Shown here: in pieces, positions 9,219 through 16,799 of the stretch
Layout: the number at the start of each line of letters is the position of its first letter
Numbering within the stretch: position 1 is the first letter of the stretch
Assembly: GCA_965140765.1 (NCBI GenBank)
Contig: OZ223308.1
Span: 372,001 to 436,000 of the forward strand
From: Sunxiuqinia sp963678245
GTDB lineage: Bacteria; Bacteroidota; Bacteroidia; Bacteroidales; Prolixibacteraceae
Length of the DNA: 64,000 bases
Reading direction: 5' to 3'
The notes under the pieces: model-generated
Told to the model about the DNA's origin: nothing
What the model saw: the letters and a program-made list of their open reading frames with translations, nothing else
The model's database searches: none
Position numbers and translations under genes: made by a program

Positions 9219-10475
9219 ATGCAGACTGAACATGCCAGCGCCCTTATCCAAAACGATGCGATTACTTTAGGTCTTTTACTCCTATTATTGGCCGGGATAT
9301 TTTATACAAGCAATTCATCCAGCCCAATTTTCAAAAAGTTTTACAGCATCATACCGATGCTACTTTTGTGCTATTTTTTGCCCAGTTTGCTAACTACTTT
9401 TGGCATTGTTGATGGTGAAAACTCGCAGCTTTATTTTGTGGCCTCGCGCTATTTGCTCCCTGCCAGTTTGGTTTTACTCACTCTCAGTATCGATTTAAAA
9501 GAGGTTTTTAAACTCGGAAGCAAAGCACTAATTATGTTCGTAACAGGAACTTTTGGAGTCATTATCGGAGGACCATTAGCAATTTTGATCACCTCTGCCA
9601 TCAATCCTGATTTAATTGGAGGGGCAGGTCCCGACGCAGTATGGCGAGGAATGACGACCATTGCCGGAAGCTGGATTGGTGGTGGCGCTAACCAAGCGGC
9701 CATGTACGAGATATTTAAACCCTCAGATCGGCTCTATTCCATCATGATTACCGTTGATGTTTTAGTAGCTGAGGTTTGGATGGCTATTTTATTGATCGGT
9801 GTTGGCAAGGCTAAGCAAATCGATAATTTTTTCAAAGCAAATGCCAGCAGTGTCGACCACCTGCAAAAAAAGATGCACGATTTCAGCTTAAAAACAGCGC
9901 GAATACCAAGTACCACTGACCTTATGGTTATTCTGTCCGTTGGACTTGGAATAACAGGGTTCGCACATTTCGTTGCTGATGTAATAGTCCCATACATCGA
10001 GATTCATGCTCCATCTCTCAATAAATTTAGCTTGACATCCAGGTTCTTTTGGTTGATCATTCTATCGACAACAATCGGCATTGGACTATCATTTACCAAA
10101 CTGCGCAACTACGAAGGAGCCGGAGCATCGAAAATAGGAACAATCTTTATTTATGTGCTTGTTGCAACTATTGGAATGAAAATGGACATCACCAAAATAT
10201 TTGATAATATAGGGTTATTTGCCGTTGGTGGTATCTGGATGTTGATTCATGTCATCTTGCTCTTGATTGTTGGGAAACTCATCCGAGCTCCATATTTTTT
10301 TCTGGCAGTTGGAAGTAAAGCCAATATTGGAGGTGCTGCCAGTGCGCCGGTTGTTGCAGCGGCTTTCCATCCTTCGTTGGCTCCCGTTGGCGTTTTGCTG
10401 GCCGTTCTTGGTTATGCAATGGGAACATACGGTGCGTGGCTGTGTGGATTGATTATGCAAGCCGTTGCACCATAA
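9219..10475 (+). CDS. DUF819 family integral membrane protein
   Basis: The 418-aa, highly hydrophobic protein has roughly ten to eleven membrane segments. It carries the family's glycine-rich repeats GSWIGGGANQAAMYE (about residue 150) and SKANIGGAASAPVVAAAFHPSLAPVGVLLAV (about 365). This resembles the inverted-repeat layout of secondary carriers. Family members (YjcL-like) have no firmly established substrate; transport is inferred. It is a single gene convergent with pyrF. Confidence 0.88.
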   Translation: MQTEHASALIQNDAITLGLLLLLLAGIFYTSNSSSPIFKKFYSIIPMLLLCYFLPSLLTTFGIVDGENSQLYFVASRYLLPASLVLLTLSIDLKEVFKLGSKALIMFVTGTFGVIIGGPLAILITSAINPDLIGGAGPDAVWRGMTTIAGSWIGGGANQAAMYEIFKPSDRLYSIMITVDVLVAEVWMAILLIGVGKAKQIDNFFKANASSVDHLQKKMHDFSLKTARIPSTTDLMVILSVGLGITGFAHFVADVIVPYIEIHAPSLNKFSLTSRFFWLIILSTTIGIGLSFTKLRNYEGAGASKIGTIFIYVLVATIGMKMDITKIFDNIGLFAVGGIWMLIHVILLLIVGKLIRAPYFFLAVGSKANIGGAASAPVVAAAFHPSLAPVGVLLAVLGYAMGTYGAWLCGLIMQAVAP

Positions 10476-10493
10476 ACATTGCAAAAACAAAAA

Positions 10494-10513
10494 AGCCCGA
10501 CAATAGCCGGGCT
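10494..10513 (-). terminator. Terminator of pyrF
   Basis: AGCCCG / CGGGCT with an 8-nt loop, followed on the minus strand by TTTTTTGTTTTTG. It lies 27 nt beyond the pyrF stop. There is no T-tract on the plus side, so it serves mainly pyrF. Confidence 0.75.
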
Positions 10514-10539
10514 CGATATAATAGATAAAAAAATCGTTT

Positions 10540-11373
10540 TTACAACAATTCAGCTTCAAGCAGTATTTCTTCCATATCAACCTGAATTTCCATTGCTGCC
10601 TCTCTGGCTTTTTCTGCAAAATCAGTATCGCCCGATGCATAAATAATTCCACGCGACGAGTTCACCAACAATCCACACTGGTCGTTCATACCGTATTTGG
10701 CAACTTCTTCCAGACTTCCACCCTGTGCTCCAACTCCTGGAACCAATAGAAAATGCTCAGGTATAATCGCACGAATTTCTTCCAATTTCTCAGCTTTGGT
10801 GGCACCAACAACATACATCATATTGTCAGTAGTTCCCCATGTTTGAGAGGTTTTCAGAACCGACTCATACAGCATGTCCCCATTCTCTTCATTTTTGATG
10901 AACTGAAAATCGAATGCTCCTTTATTTGATGTTAGTGCTAATAGAATCACCCATTTATCCAAATAAGTCATAAATGGTTTTACTGAGTCTTCACCCATGT
11001 AAGGCGCGACTGTCACCGCATCAAAATCCATGCGATCGAAAAAAGCACGCGCATACAAATTAGAGGTATTGCCAATATCGCCACGCTTCGCATCCGCAAT
11101 AATAAACTGCTCCGGATACTTTTCACGAATATAACGCACCGTTTTATCCAGGCTTTCCCAGCCAACAATTCCCAGACTCTCGTAAAAAGCCAGGTTTGGT
11201 TTGTAAGCCACGCACAAATCTTGTGTGGCGTCAATAATTTCTTTGTTGAAAGCAAATATCGGATCTGTAGTTTCTTTCAGGTGAGCCGGAATTTTGAGGA
11301 TATCAGAATCCAATCCGACACACAAAAAGCTTCTTTTTTTCTTGATCTGTTCAAATAATTGTTCGCGGTTCAT
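10540..11373 (-). CDS. pyrF: Orotidine-5'-phosphate decarboxylase (type 2 family)
   Basis: It converts OMP to UMP, the last step of de novo pyrimidine synthesis. The 277-aa protein has the longer type 2 layout. Visible motifs are the N-terminal FLCVGLDSD, the catalytic IADAKRGDIGNTS (Lys-Asp charge network) and the phosphate-binding PGVGAQGGS near residue 210, followed by VNSSRGIIYAS. Upstream sits the palindrome-flanked GIY-YIG remnant, whose left palindrome ends 14 nt before the start codon. A terminator follows. Confidence 0.96.
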   Translation of the reverse strand: MNREQLFEQIKKKRSFLCVGLDSDILKIPAHLKETTDPIFAFNKEIIDATQDLCVAYKPNLAFYESLGIVGWESLDKTVRYIREKYPEQFIIADAKRGDIGNTSNLYARAFFDRMDFDAVTVAPYMGEDSVKPFMTYLDKWVILLALTSNKGAFDFQFIKNEENGDMLYESVLKTSQTWGTTDNMMYVVGATKAEKLEEIRAIIPEHFLLVPGVGAQGGSLEEVAKYGMNDQCGLLVNSSRGIIYASGDTDFAEKAREAAMEIQVDMEEILLEAELL

Positions 11374-11386
11374 GTTTGTTTTTTAT

Positions 11387-11422
11387 CATTCCGGCTGAAA
11401 CGAAGTGTAATGCCGGAATCTG
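11387..11422 (+). repeat. Left palindrome of the GIY-YIG cassette
   Basis: CATTCCGGC (11387-11395) pairs with GCCGGAAT (11412-11419) over a 16-nt loop and is followed by CTG. The outer bases (CATTCC...GGAATCT) match the palindrome on the other side of the GIY-YIG ORF, in inverted orientation. Confidence 0.65.
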
Positions 11423-11426
11423 TTCG

Positions 11427-11717
11427 TTAATCAGTATACCAATCTTTCGATAAGTCTTTCCACTCAGGATTCATTTCGTTAATCAAATTTAGCTTCCATT
11501 GTCTTTTCCTTTTCTTCATTTGTCTTTCTCTCTGAAAAGCTTCAAAACTATTTTCAAATTCTTCGAAATAGACCAACTTACTCAAATTATAATTGTATGT
11601 GAATCCTTTTACTTGTTTCGTTTTATGCTCCTTAATTCTTCTCTCAAGGTAATTCGTAAAACCAACATAAAACACACCATCAGGTTTATTGGTTAATATG
11701 TGAAACTAGCAACTCAT
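11427..11717 (-). pseudogene. GIY-YIG nuclease family gene with an in-frame stop near its start
   Basis: From an ATG at 11717 the frame reads M-S-C-stop-F-H-I-L-T-N-K-P-D-G-V-F-Y-V-G, then LERRIKEHK and a C-terminal half typical of the short (80-100 aa) GIY-YIG proteins (FEEFENSFEAFQRERQMKKRKRQWK). The TAG at 11706-11708 replaces a residue in the first beta-strand, where relatives read like YVYILTN. The second aromatic of that strand, expected to be the GIY tyrosine, is His here. Only an 82-aa product from a GTG at 11675 (starting FYVGF) could be made, lacking strand one. It retains YVG, Arg and Glu but probably not catalysis. Confidence 0.65.
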
Positions 11718-11720
11718 TCA

Positions 11721-11748
11721 CAGAAAGATTCCTGCCTTCGCAGGAATG
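11721..11748 (-). repeat. Right palindrome of the GIY-YIG cassette; possible prfA terminator
   Basis: ATTCCTGC (11728-11735) pairs with GCAGGAAT (11740-11747) over a CTTC loop. Read on the minus strand it is CATTCCTGC...GCAGGAATCTTTCTG, the same frame of bases as the left palindrome. It begins 5 nt beyond the prfA stop, so it could also end prfA transcription, though the T-tract is short. Confidence 0.65.
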
Positions 11749-11752
11749 TTAA

Positions 11753-12838
11753 TTAAATTTCTGCTTCCTTCAGCCTTTCTGAGTTTTCTTCCACCATCAA
11801 CTTCTCGATAATCTCATCGATATCACCATTAATAATGGCTTGCAAATTATAAAGCGTCAGGTTAATTCGGTGATCAGTCACCCGTCCTTGCGGCCAGTTG
11901 TAAGTCCGGATTTTTGCCGAACGATCGCCGGTTGAAACCATTGTTTTTCGTTTCGAAGCAATTTCATCCAAGTATTTTTGGTGCTCCATGTTGTAAATCC
12001 GCGACCGTAATTCAACCATCGCCTTATCCAGGTTTTTCAGTTTCGATTTTTGATCCTGACACTGCACAACAATTCCGGTTGGAATGTGTGTCAGCCGAAT
12101 GGCAGAGTAAGTCGTATTTACCGACTGCCCACCGGGACCAGAAGAACAGAACTCATCGCGGCGGATATCTTCATTACGCAAGTCGATATCAAATTCCTCC
12201 GCTTCGGGAAGCACAGCTACCGATGCAGCAGATGTGTGCACACGTCCCTGTGTTTCGGTTTGTGGAACACGCTGTACCCGGTGTACCCCTGATTCGTATT
12301 TCAGCACACCATAAACGCCTTCGCCTGAAACATTGGCCACAATTTCTTTATAACCACCGGAAGTTCCTTCATTCACGGTAGTAACTTCCATACGCCAGCC
12401 TTTTTTCTCGCAGTATTTGGTGTACATGCGAAACAAATCGCCGGCAAAGATACTGGCCTCATCGCCACCTGTTCCGGCACGAATCTCGAGAATTGCATTT
12501 TTGCTATCTTCGGGATCAGCAGGAACCAAGAGCATTTTGATTTCTTTTTCTTTTTCAGGAAGTTGTTCTTCGCTGCCTTCCATTTCTTCTCTGGCCATTT
12601 CGCGAATTTCCTCATCTGTTTCCTGTGCCAGCATTTCTTTGCCTGATTCAATATTATCAACCAGACTTTTATATTCTTTGAACGCCGCTACCAGCGACTC
12701 TAATCGTTTGTATTCCTGGCTAAGTTTCACATAGCGTTTCATGTCTGCCATCACCGACGGATCGGTAATTTGCTGCCCTACTTCATCCAGACGGTGCTGA
12801 ATAGCTTCGTATTTTTCTAATATTGAATGGTCTGCCAT
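11753..12838 (-). CDS. prfA: Peptide chain release factor 1
   Basis: RF1 recognises UAA/UAG and triggers peptide release. The 361-aa length is normal. The GGQ motif (SSGPGGQSVNTTYSAIRLTH, about residue 230) contacts the peptidyl-transferase centre. The codon-recognition tripeptide appears as PQT in RVPQTETQGRVHTSA, i.e. the PxT form of RF1 rather than the SPF of RF2. No internal frameshift is seen, as expected for RF1. It follows purM on the same strand, separated by a short tandem repeat. Confidence 0.97.
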   Translation of the reverse strand: MADHSILEKYEAIQHRLDEVGQQITDPSVMADMKRYVKLSQEYKRLESLVAAFKEYKSLVDNIESGKEMLAQETDEEIREMAREEMEGSEEQLPEKEKEIKMLLVPADPEDSKNAILEIRAGTGGDEASIFAGDLFRMYTKYCEKKGWRMEVTTVNEGTSGGYKEIVANVSGEGVYGVLKYESGVHRVQRVPQTETQGRVHTSAASVAVLPEAEEFDIDLRNEDIRRDEFCSSGPGGQSVNTTYSAIRLTHIPTGIVVQCQDQKSKLKNLDKAMVELRSRIYNMEHQKYLDEIASKRKTMVSTGDRSAKIRTYNWPQGRVTDHRINLTLYNLQAIINGDIDEIIEKLMVEENSERLKEAEI

Positions 12839-12845
12839 ATTTTTA

Positions 12846-12891
12846 AGATACTAGATTCAAGATAAAAGATACTAGATTCGAGATAAAAGAT
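12846..12891. repeat. Short tandem repeat (2 x 21 bp plus 4 bp) between prfA and purM
   Basis: Two copies of the 21-bp unit AGATACTAGATTC(A/G)AGATAAA (12846-12866 and 12867-12887) differ at one base and are followed by a partial third unit (AGAT). They lie in the 75-bp gap upstream of the prfA start codon. Confidence 0.85.
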
Positions 12892-12913
12892 CAGGAATAA
12901 TGTATCCGGGTAT

Positions 12914-14080
12914 TTAATACTCAAAAGTTCCGTGTTCAGATTCGATAGTGAGTTTTTTGCCATCAAAAGCTTCAACTTTACCAACAATCTGCGCTTCGAC
13001 GTTAAATGATTTTGATATTTCAATGATCGATTCAGCAAATTCAGGCTTCAGGTAAACTTCCATTCGATGTCCCATGTTGAAAACTTTGTACATCTCTGCC
13101 CAATCGGTTTTTGACTCTTCCTGAATCAATTTAAACAACGGTGGAACCGGGAAAAGGTTGTTCTTGATGACATGAACACCATCAACAAAATGAAGCACTT
13201 TAGTTTGTGCGCCACCCGAGCAATGCACCATTCCATGAATCTCTGCGCGGTGCTCATCCAATATTTTTTTGATGACGGGCGCATACGTACGAGTTGGAGA
13301 TAAAACAAGTTTTCCGGCATCCAATCCAATTCCTTCTATCGCTTCAGTAAGCTTTTTGCTTCCTGAATAAACCAAGTCAGCCGGAACTTCCGAGTCAAAA
13401 CTCTCGGGGTACTTTTCAGCCAGGTAATTTGCAAATACATCGTGTCGGGCCGAAGTTAGTCCGTTGCTACCCATACCACCATTGTATTCCTTTTCGTAGG
13501 TTGCCTGTCCAAACGAAGACAATCCTACGATCACATCGCCGGCCTGAATATTATCAGCAGAGACCACGTCCGTACGTTTCATGCGACAAGTGACCGTTGA
13601 ATCGACAATAATGGTGCGAACCAAATCACCCACATCGGCTGTTTCGCCACCTGTTGGAAAAACACCAACACCCATTTTCTTTAATTCATGGCACAGCTCG
13701 TCGGTTCCGTTGATAATTGCGGCAATTACTTCACCTGGAATTTTATTTTTATTCCGTCCGATTGTTGATGACAACAAAATATTATCGGTCGCACCGACAC
13801 AAAGGAGGTCGTCGATATTCATTATTAACGCATCCTGCGCAATACCTTTCCAGACTGAGATATCGCCGGTTTCTTTCCAGTACATGTATGCCAATGAGGA
13901 TTTTGTTCCTGCTCCATCAGCATGCATGATGTTACACCAGTCCGGATCACCGCCCAACACATCGGGAATAATTTTGCAAAATGCTTTGGGGAACAGTCCC
14001 TTGTCAATATTTTTAATGGCCTGATGAACATCTTCTTTCGAAGCCGAAACACCACGTGCCATGTACCTGTTATCGCTCAT
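12914..14080 (-). CDS. purM: Phosphoribosylformylglycinamidine cyclo-ligase (AIR synthetase)
   Basis: It converts FGAM to AIR with ATP in purine synthesis. The 388-aa protein is the longer Bacteroidota-type PurM. Visible features are the N-terminal ARGVSASKEDVHQAI, the ATP/Mg-binding HADGAGTKSSLAYMYW, the central IAQDALIMNIDDLLCVGA (AIRS core) and FPTGGETADVGDLV. The C-terminal half holds AIRS_C (GDVIVGLSSFGQATYEKEYNGGMGSNGLTSAR) and the VHCSGGAQTKVLHF region. It lies upstream of prfA, with its own -7 box at 14106-14113. Confidence 0.93.
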   Translation of the reverse strand: MSDNRYMARGVSASKEDVHQAIKNIDKGLFPKAFCKIIPDVLGGDPDWCNIMHADGAGTKSSLAYMYWKETGDISVWKGIAQDALIMNIDDLLCVGATDNILLSSTIGRNKNKIPGEVIAAIINGTDELCHELKKMGVGVFPTGGETADVGDLVRTIIVDSTVTCRMKRTDVVSADNIQAGDVIVGLSSFGQATYEKEYNGGMGSNGLTSARHDVFANYLAEKYPESFDSEVPADLVYSGSKKLTEAIEGIGLDAGKLVLSPTRTYAPVIKKILDEHRAEIHGMVHCSGGAQTKVLHFVDGVHVIKNNLFPVPPLFKLIQEESKTDWAEMYKVFNMGHRMEVYLKPEFAESIIEISKSFNVEAQIVGKVEAFDGKKLTIESEHGTFEY

Positions 14081-14105
14081 AAAATCAGTCTGTATTTTCA
14101 GGCCA

Positions 14106-14113
14106 CAAAGTTA
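14106..14113 (-). promoter_or_regulatory. -7 box (TAACTTTG) upstream of purM
   Basis: Matches TAnnTTTG on the minus strand, 26 nt before the purM ATG. A clear -33 TTG was not found. Confidence 0.4.
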
Positions 14114-14158
14114 ATATTTTTAAATGATTCTGAAATTAGTAATTTGAAGATCCGTCGA

Positions 14159-14629
14159 CTAACTCAGTTTTGATGGATTGACTCCCAATCTCATCAACCA
14201 AGCATCGCTCCCATCTTTATAATACCGCCCGCGTTTTCCGGTGATTTGAAACCCCAATTTCCGGTACAATTGTATGGCTGAAAAATTAGCCTCGCTGACT
14301 TCAAGATGTAAGAAGCTCTTCGACAGGTATTTAACTACCTGATCAGCTTTCAACACAAGTTGTTTCGCATATTGTTTCCCTCTGTAATTGGGTGAAACGG
14401 CCAGCGAATAAATTCGTACTCCTGGCGAGTTTCTACGTTGCAGCAAAATCAGGAATCCAGCAATATTGTCATTTTCAGTTAACACCAAAAATTCCCCTTT
14501 CGAACGAGATACCAGATAATTGATTTGGCGACGCGAGAAACTTTCAGCATCAAAGCAGCGTTGTTCTATCCGAAATAATTCGGGAACATCTTTTTTTTCA
14601 GCCTTTCTGATATTTAAAGAATCAGCCAT
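14159..14629 (-). CDS. GNAT family N-acetyltransferase (RimI-like)
   Basis: The 156-aa single-domain GNAT fold carries NIRKAEKKDVPELFRIEQRCFD at the N-terminus, the acetyl-CoA site SPNYRGKQYAKQLVLKADQ (motif A, about residues 88-105) and the ending AIQLYRKLGFQITGKRGRYY typical of RimI-like enzymes. It abuts the RLAN-RimK gene exactly (14629/14630), so the two are almost certainly one transcript and probably one pathway. RimI acetylates the N-terminus of ribosomal protein S18, but the partner here suggests a peptide or amino-acid product as substrate instead, which is inference. Confidence 0.85.
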   Translation of the reverse strand: MADSLNIRKAEKKDVPELFRIEQRCFDAESFSRRQINYLVSRSKGEFLVLTENDNIAGFLILLQRRNSPGVRIYSLAVSPNYRGKQYAKQLVLKADQVVKYLSKSFLHLEVSEANFSAIQLYRKLGFQITGKRGRYYKDGSDAWLMRLGVNPSKLS

Positions 14630-16099
14630 CTACCTGCGTTTTAGTTCCAGTCGTTCCAAAAACTCTCGCAAGACCAGACGATACAACTCATCACCTAAAA
14701 CCACATCTTCTACCCCCTGATCAATAGATGGGTTATCATTCACCTCAATAACCATAGATCGCCCTTCAATCTCCTTTAAATCGACACCATATAAACCTTT
14801 GCCAATTAAAGAGGCTGCCTTTACCGCATTTCGGATAACGCGTTTTGGAACCTGACCAACTGGTATCGTTTCAAATGCTCCCGAACGAGTCTTCCCATTA
14901 TCCTGATGGTCATATATTTGCCAATGTCCACGAGCCATAAAATATTTACAAGCATACAAAACTTCACCATCTAGAATTCCAATACGCCAATCAAAGGCAG
15001 TTGGCACAAACTCCTGAGCCAGAAAAACGGATGACTTTTCAGACAAGATCCCAAGTGCATCGTTGTATTCGATTGAGCTGGTCACCTTGTACATGCCCAA
15101 CGAAAATGAACCATCCGGAACCTTCAGTACAATTGGTTTCCCCAAATAGCTTTCGAGCTCTTGATATGAAAGCAGATTGTTTTTAAAAATCAACTTTGAC
15201 TTTGGTGTGGGAACTCCCTCCCGCTCTAAAAGCTCCTTAAGATAAACTTTATTGGTGCACCGAATAATTGAAAGCGGGTCGTCAATCACAACCATATCGG
15301 CCTGACGAGCCTGTTGGGCCATACGATAAGTTACATGATTTAAAGCCGTTGTTTGACGAATAAACAATGCATCAAATTCCAGCAGACGAATGGAGTCCTC
15401 TTCGGTAATCAACTCCGCATTGATGTTCATCTTTTTTGCTTGCGCCAAGAAGCGATTTAATGCTCCCTTATTGCTCGGCGGAAGCAGCTCGTTCGGATCA
15501 TGCAAAATAGCCAAATCAAAACGGGTTGATTTATGCGAGCGCGGTTGCCGCCATACCCGTTTATTAAAATTATCTAGCGCCTGTGCGAAAAAGTCCTGCT
15601 GTTCGTCAGCAAGCTCATTTAAGCTTAATGGACGAATGTTGTCAATCTGGTTTTTTAGTCGGTTCGCAAATTGAACTCGCAAAATAGGACAAGGCAATTG
15701 CTCAAAAATAAACCGTGCGACTCTATTCATTTCGGGAACATAACAAGTTCCAAAATAAATATCTAAAGTCGTTAACTCATCCGCCACACGACTGAGAGAT
15801 TGGATCCACCGATAAGTGATTTTCTGAAGGCTGTCGTCCAAACGTGAAATTGTCCCACTTTCGAGTCGGTTCAAAACATCCACGTCAGGTAATACTTTAT
15901 GTCCACGAGCCTGAGCCAACAACGAACAGTAGTAACCTTCAGTATGGTATTGTAAGTTTTTGCAAAGATTAATGACGAGCAATGGATTTTTGCTCAGGTG
16001 TTCATCCTGCAAGTAATTCGCAGCAGTCGTAATGGTTTCCGTTTCGTAGTATGGTTTCCATTGCGTGATCGAATCCAAAAGAATCAAAGTGGATTGCAT
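14630..16099 (-). CDS. RimK-like ATP-grasp ligase with N-terminal RLAN domain
   Basis: The 489-aa protein has two parts. Residues about 1-200 match the RimK-like ATP-grasp N-terminal (RLAN) domain (YYCSLLAQARGHKVLPDVDVLNRLESG). Residues about 210-489 form the ATP-grasp ligase: LFIRQTTALNHVTYRMAQQA, the nucleotide-binding PIVLKVPDGSFSLGMYKV, and the metal-binding GLYGVDLKEIEGRSMVIEVNDNPSID (Asp/Glu/Asn). ATP-grasp enzymes of this type join a carboxylate to an amine through an acyl phosphate; RimK itself adds glutamate to ribosomal protein S6. The substrate of the RLAN subfamily is unknown to me. It is the first gene of a pair with the GNAT. Confidence 0.9.
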   Translation of the reverse strand: MQSTLILLDSITQWKPYYETETITTAANYLQDEHLSKNPLLVINLCKNLQYHTEGYYCSLLAQARGHKVLPDVDVLNRLESGTISRLDDSLQKITYRWIQSLSRVADELTTLDIYFGTCYVPEMNRVARFIFEQLPCPILRVQFANRLKNQIDNIRPLSLNELADEQQDFFAQALDNFNKRVWRQPRSHKSTRFDLAILHDPNELLPPSNKGALNRFLAQAKKMNINAELITEEDSIRLLEFDALFIRQTTALNHVTYRMAQQARQADMVVIDDPLSIIRCTNKVYLKELLEREGVPTPKSKLIFKNNLLSYQELESYLGKPIVLKVPDGSFSLGMYKVTSSIEYNDALGILSEKSSVFLAQEFVPTAFDWRIGILDGEVLYACKYFMARGHWQIYDHQDNGKTRSGAFETIPVGQVPKRVIRNAVKAASLIGKGLYGVDLKEIEGRSMVIEVNDNPSIDQGVEDVVLGDELYRLVLREFLERLELKRR

Positions 16100-16478
16100 G
16101 TTTTAATTCAATCAATATATTTTTGCAATTGTACGCATTTTATTCATTGAATATTCAATTCGATAATCCTTTTTTGAACCACCTATATCTTTTTCAGCAT
16201 CAATCGATTAAAAATATATAAAAACGCTTGACTTTCAATGATTAATAAATTAAGTTTGTATTACAAACTAATTCTGTACTTAAAACTAATAAAACGAAAC
16301 GAACCTGAAGTTCATCTACAATATTTCATAAACAAGCGTGACTATATTTCATTATCAGCTCCATGTATTGCTATTGAAAAGGAAAAACTATGAACGGATA
16401 AAAAACAAAAACAGACAAAAAAATTTACAATCGTTCCAAGTTATTTGCTTTATGCTAAATCTATGAAAACAGCATCGT
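16100..16478. other. 379-bp AT-rich divergent intergenic region
   Basis: It lies between the divergent RLAN-RimK gene and the winged-helix regulator. It contains a perfect 17-bp palindrome at 16253-16269 and no convincing ORF. No canonical TAnnTTTG box was found facing the regulator. Confidence 0.55.
16253..16269. promoter_or_regulatory. 17-bp perfect palindrome, candidate operator
   Basis: AGTTTGTA-T-TACAAACT is perfectly dyad-symmetric, the form bound by dimeric winged-helix regulators. It lies 210 bp upstream of the HTH gene and 154 bp upstream of the RLAN-RimK start. Operator function is inference. Confidence 0.4.
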
Positions 16479-16778
16479 ATGTATAAAAAACTTGATCCCA
16501 TAATTCATCCCCCGGTTCGGCTAGCAATCATGTCAATCCTAATCAATTTTAAGAGTGCTGAATTTAGTTATCTGCTTGACAATATTGACACGACAAAGGG
16601 AAACCTCAGCTTTCAAATGAAGAAATTAAATGAAGCAGAATATATCGAGATTAGAAAATCATTTAAAGGCAATTACCCACTCACGACCTGCACGATTACC
16701 ATGAAAGGGATTGAAGCCTATAAAGTATATTTTGACTCGATTTCGAGCTATTTCAGGAAGGTAGATTCGCCCGACTAA
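16479..16778 (+). CDS. Small winged-helix transcriptional regulator (HTH_34/MarR-ArsR-like)
   Basis: The 99-aa protein consists almost only of a winged helix: DPIIHPPVRLAIMSILI (helix 1), FSYLLDNIDTTKGNLSFQMKKLNEAEYIEI (helix-turn-helix with recognition helix GNLSFQMKKL) and a wing (KSFKGNYPLTTCTITMKG). This matches the short HTH_34 group, which resembles the DNA-binding part of ArsR/MarR proteins and has no effector domain. A perfect palindrome lies upstream and may be its operator. No obvious target gene accompanies it. Confidence 0.85.
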   Translation: MYKKLDPIIHPPVRLAIMSILINFKSAEFSYLLDNIDTTKGNLSFQMKKLNEAEYIEIRKSFKGNYPLTTCTITMKGIEAYKVYFDSISSYFRKVDSPD

Positions 16779-16799
16779 CGGAAGTAAAGTATCTCTCAA

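Larger units (their letters stand above)
11387..11748 (-). mobile_element. Candidate cassette: GIY-YIG ORF between two inverted palindromes
   Basis: The two palindromes face each other and bracket a single small nuclease ORF. Together they occupy practically the whole gap between pyrF (starts at 11373) and prfA (ends at 11753). This looks like a small transposable or REP-type element inserted between housekeeping genes. Mobility is inference; no target duplication was identified. The right palindrome may double as the prfA terminator. Confidence 0.4.

Noticed and set aside
13581..14024. 147-aa plus-strand frame inside purM
   Set aside because: It is the antisense shadow of an unambiguous purM gene.
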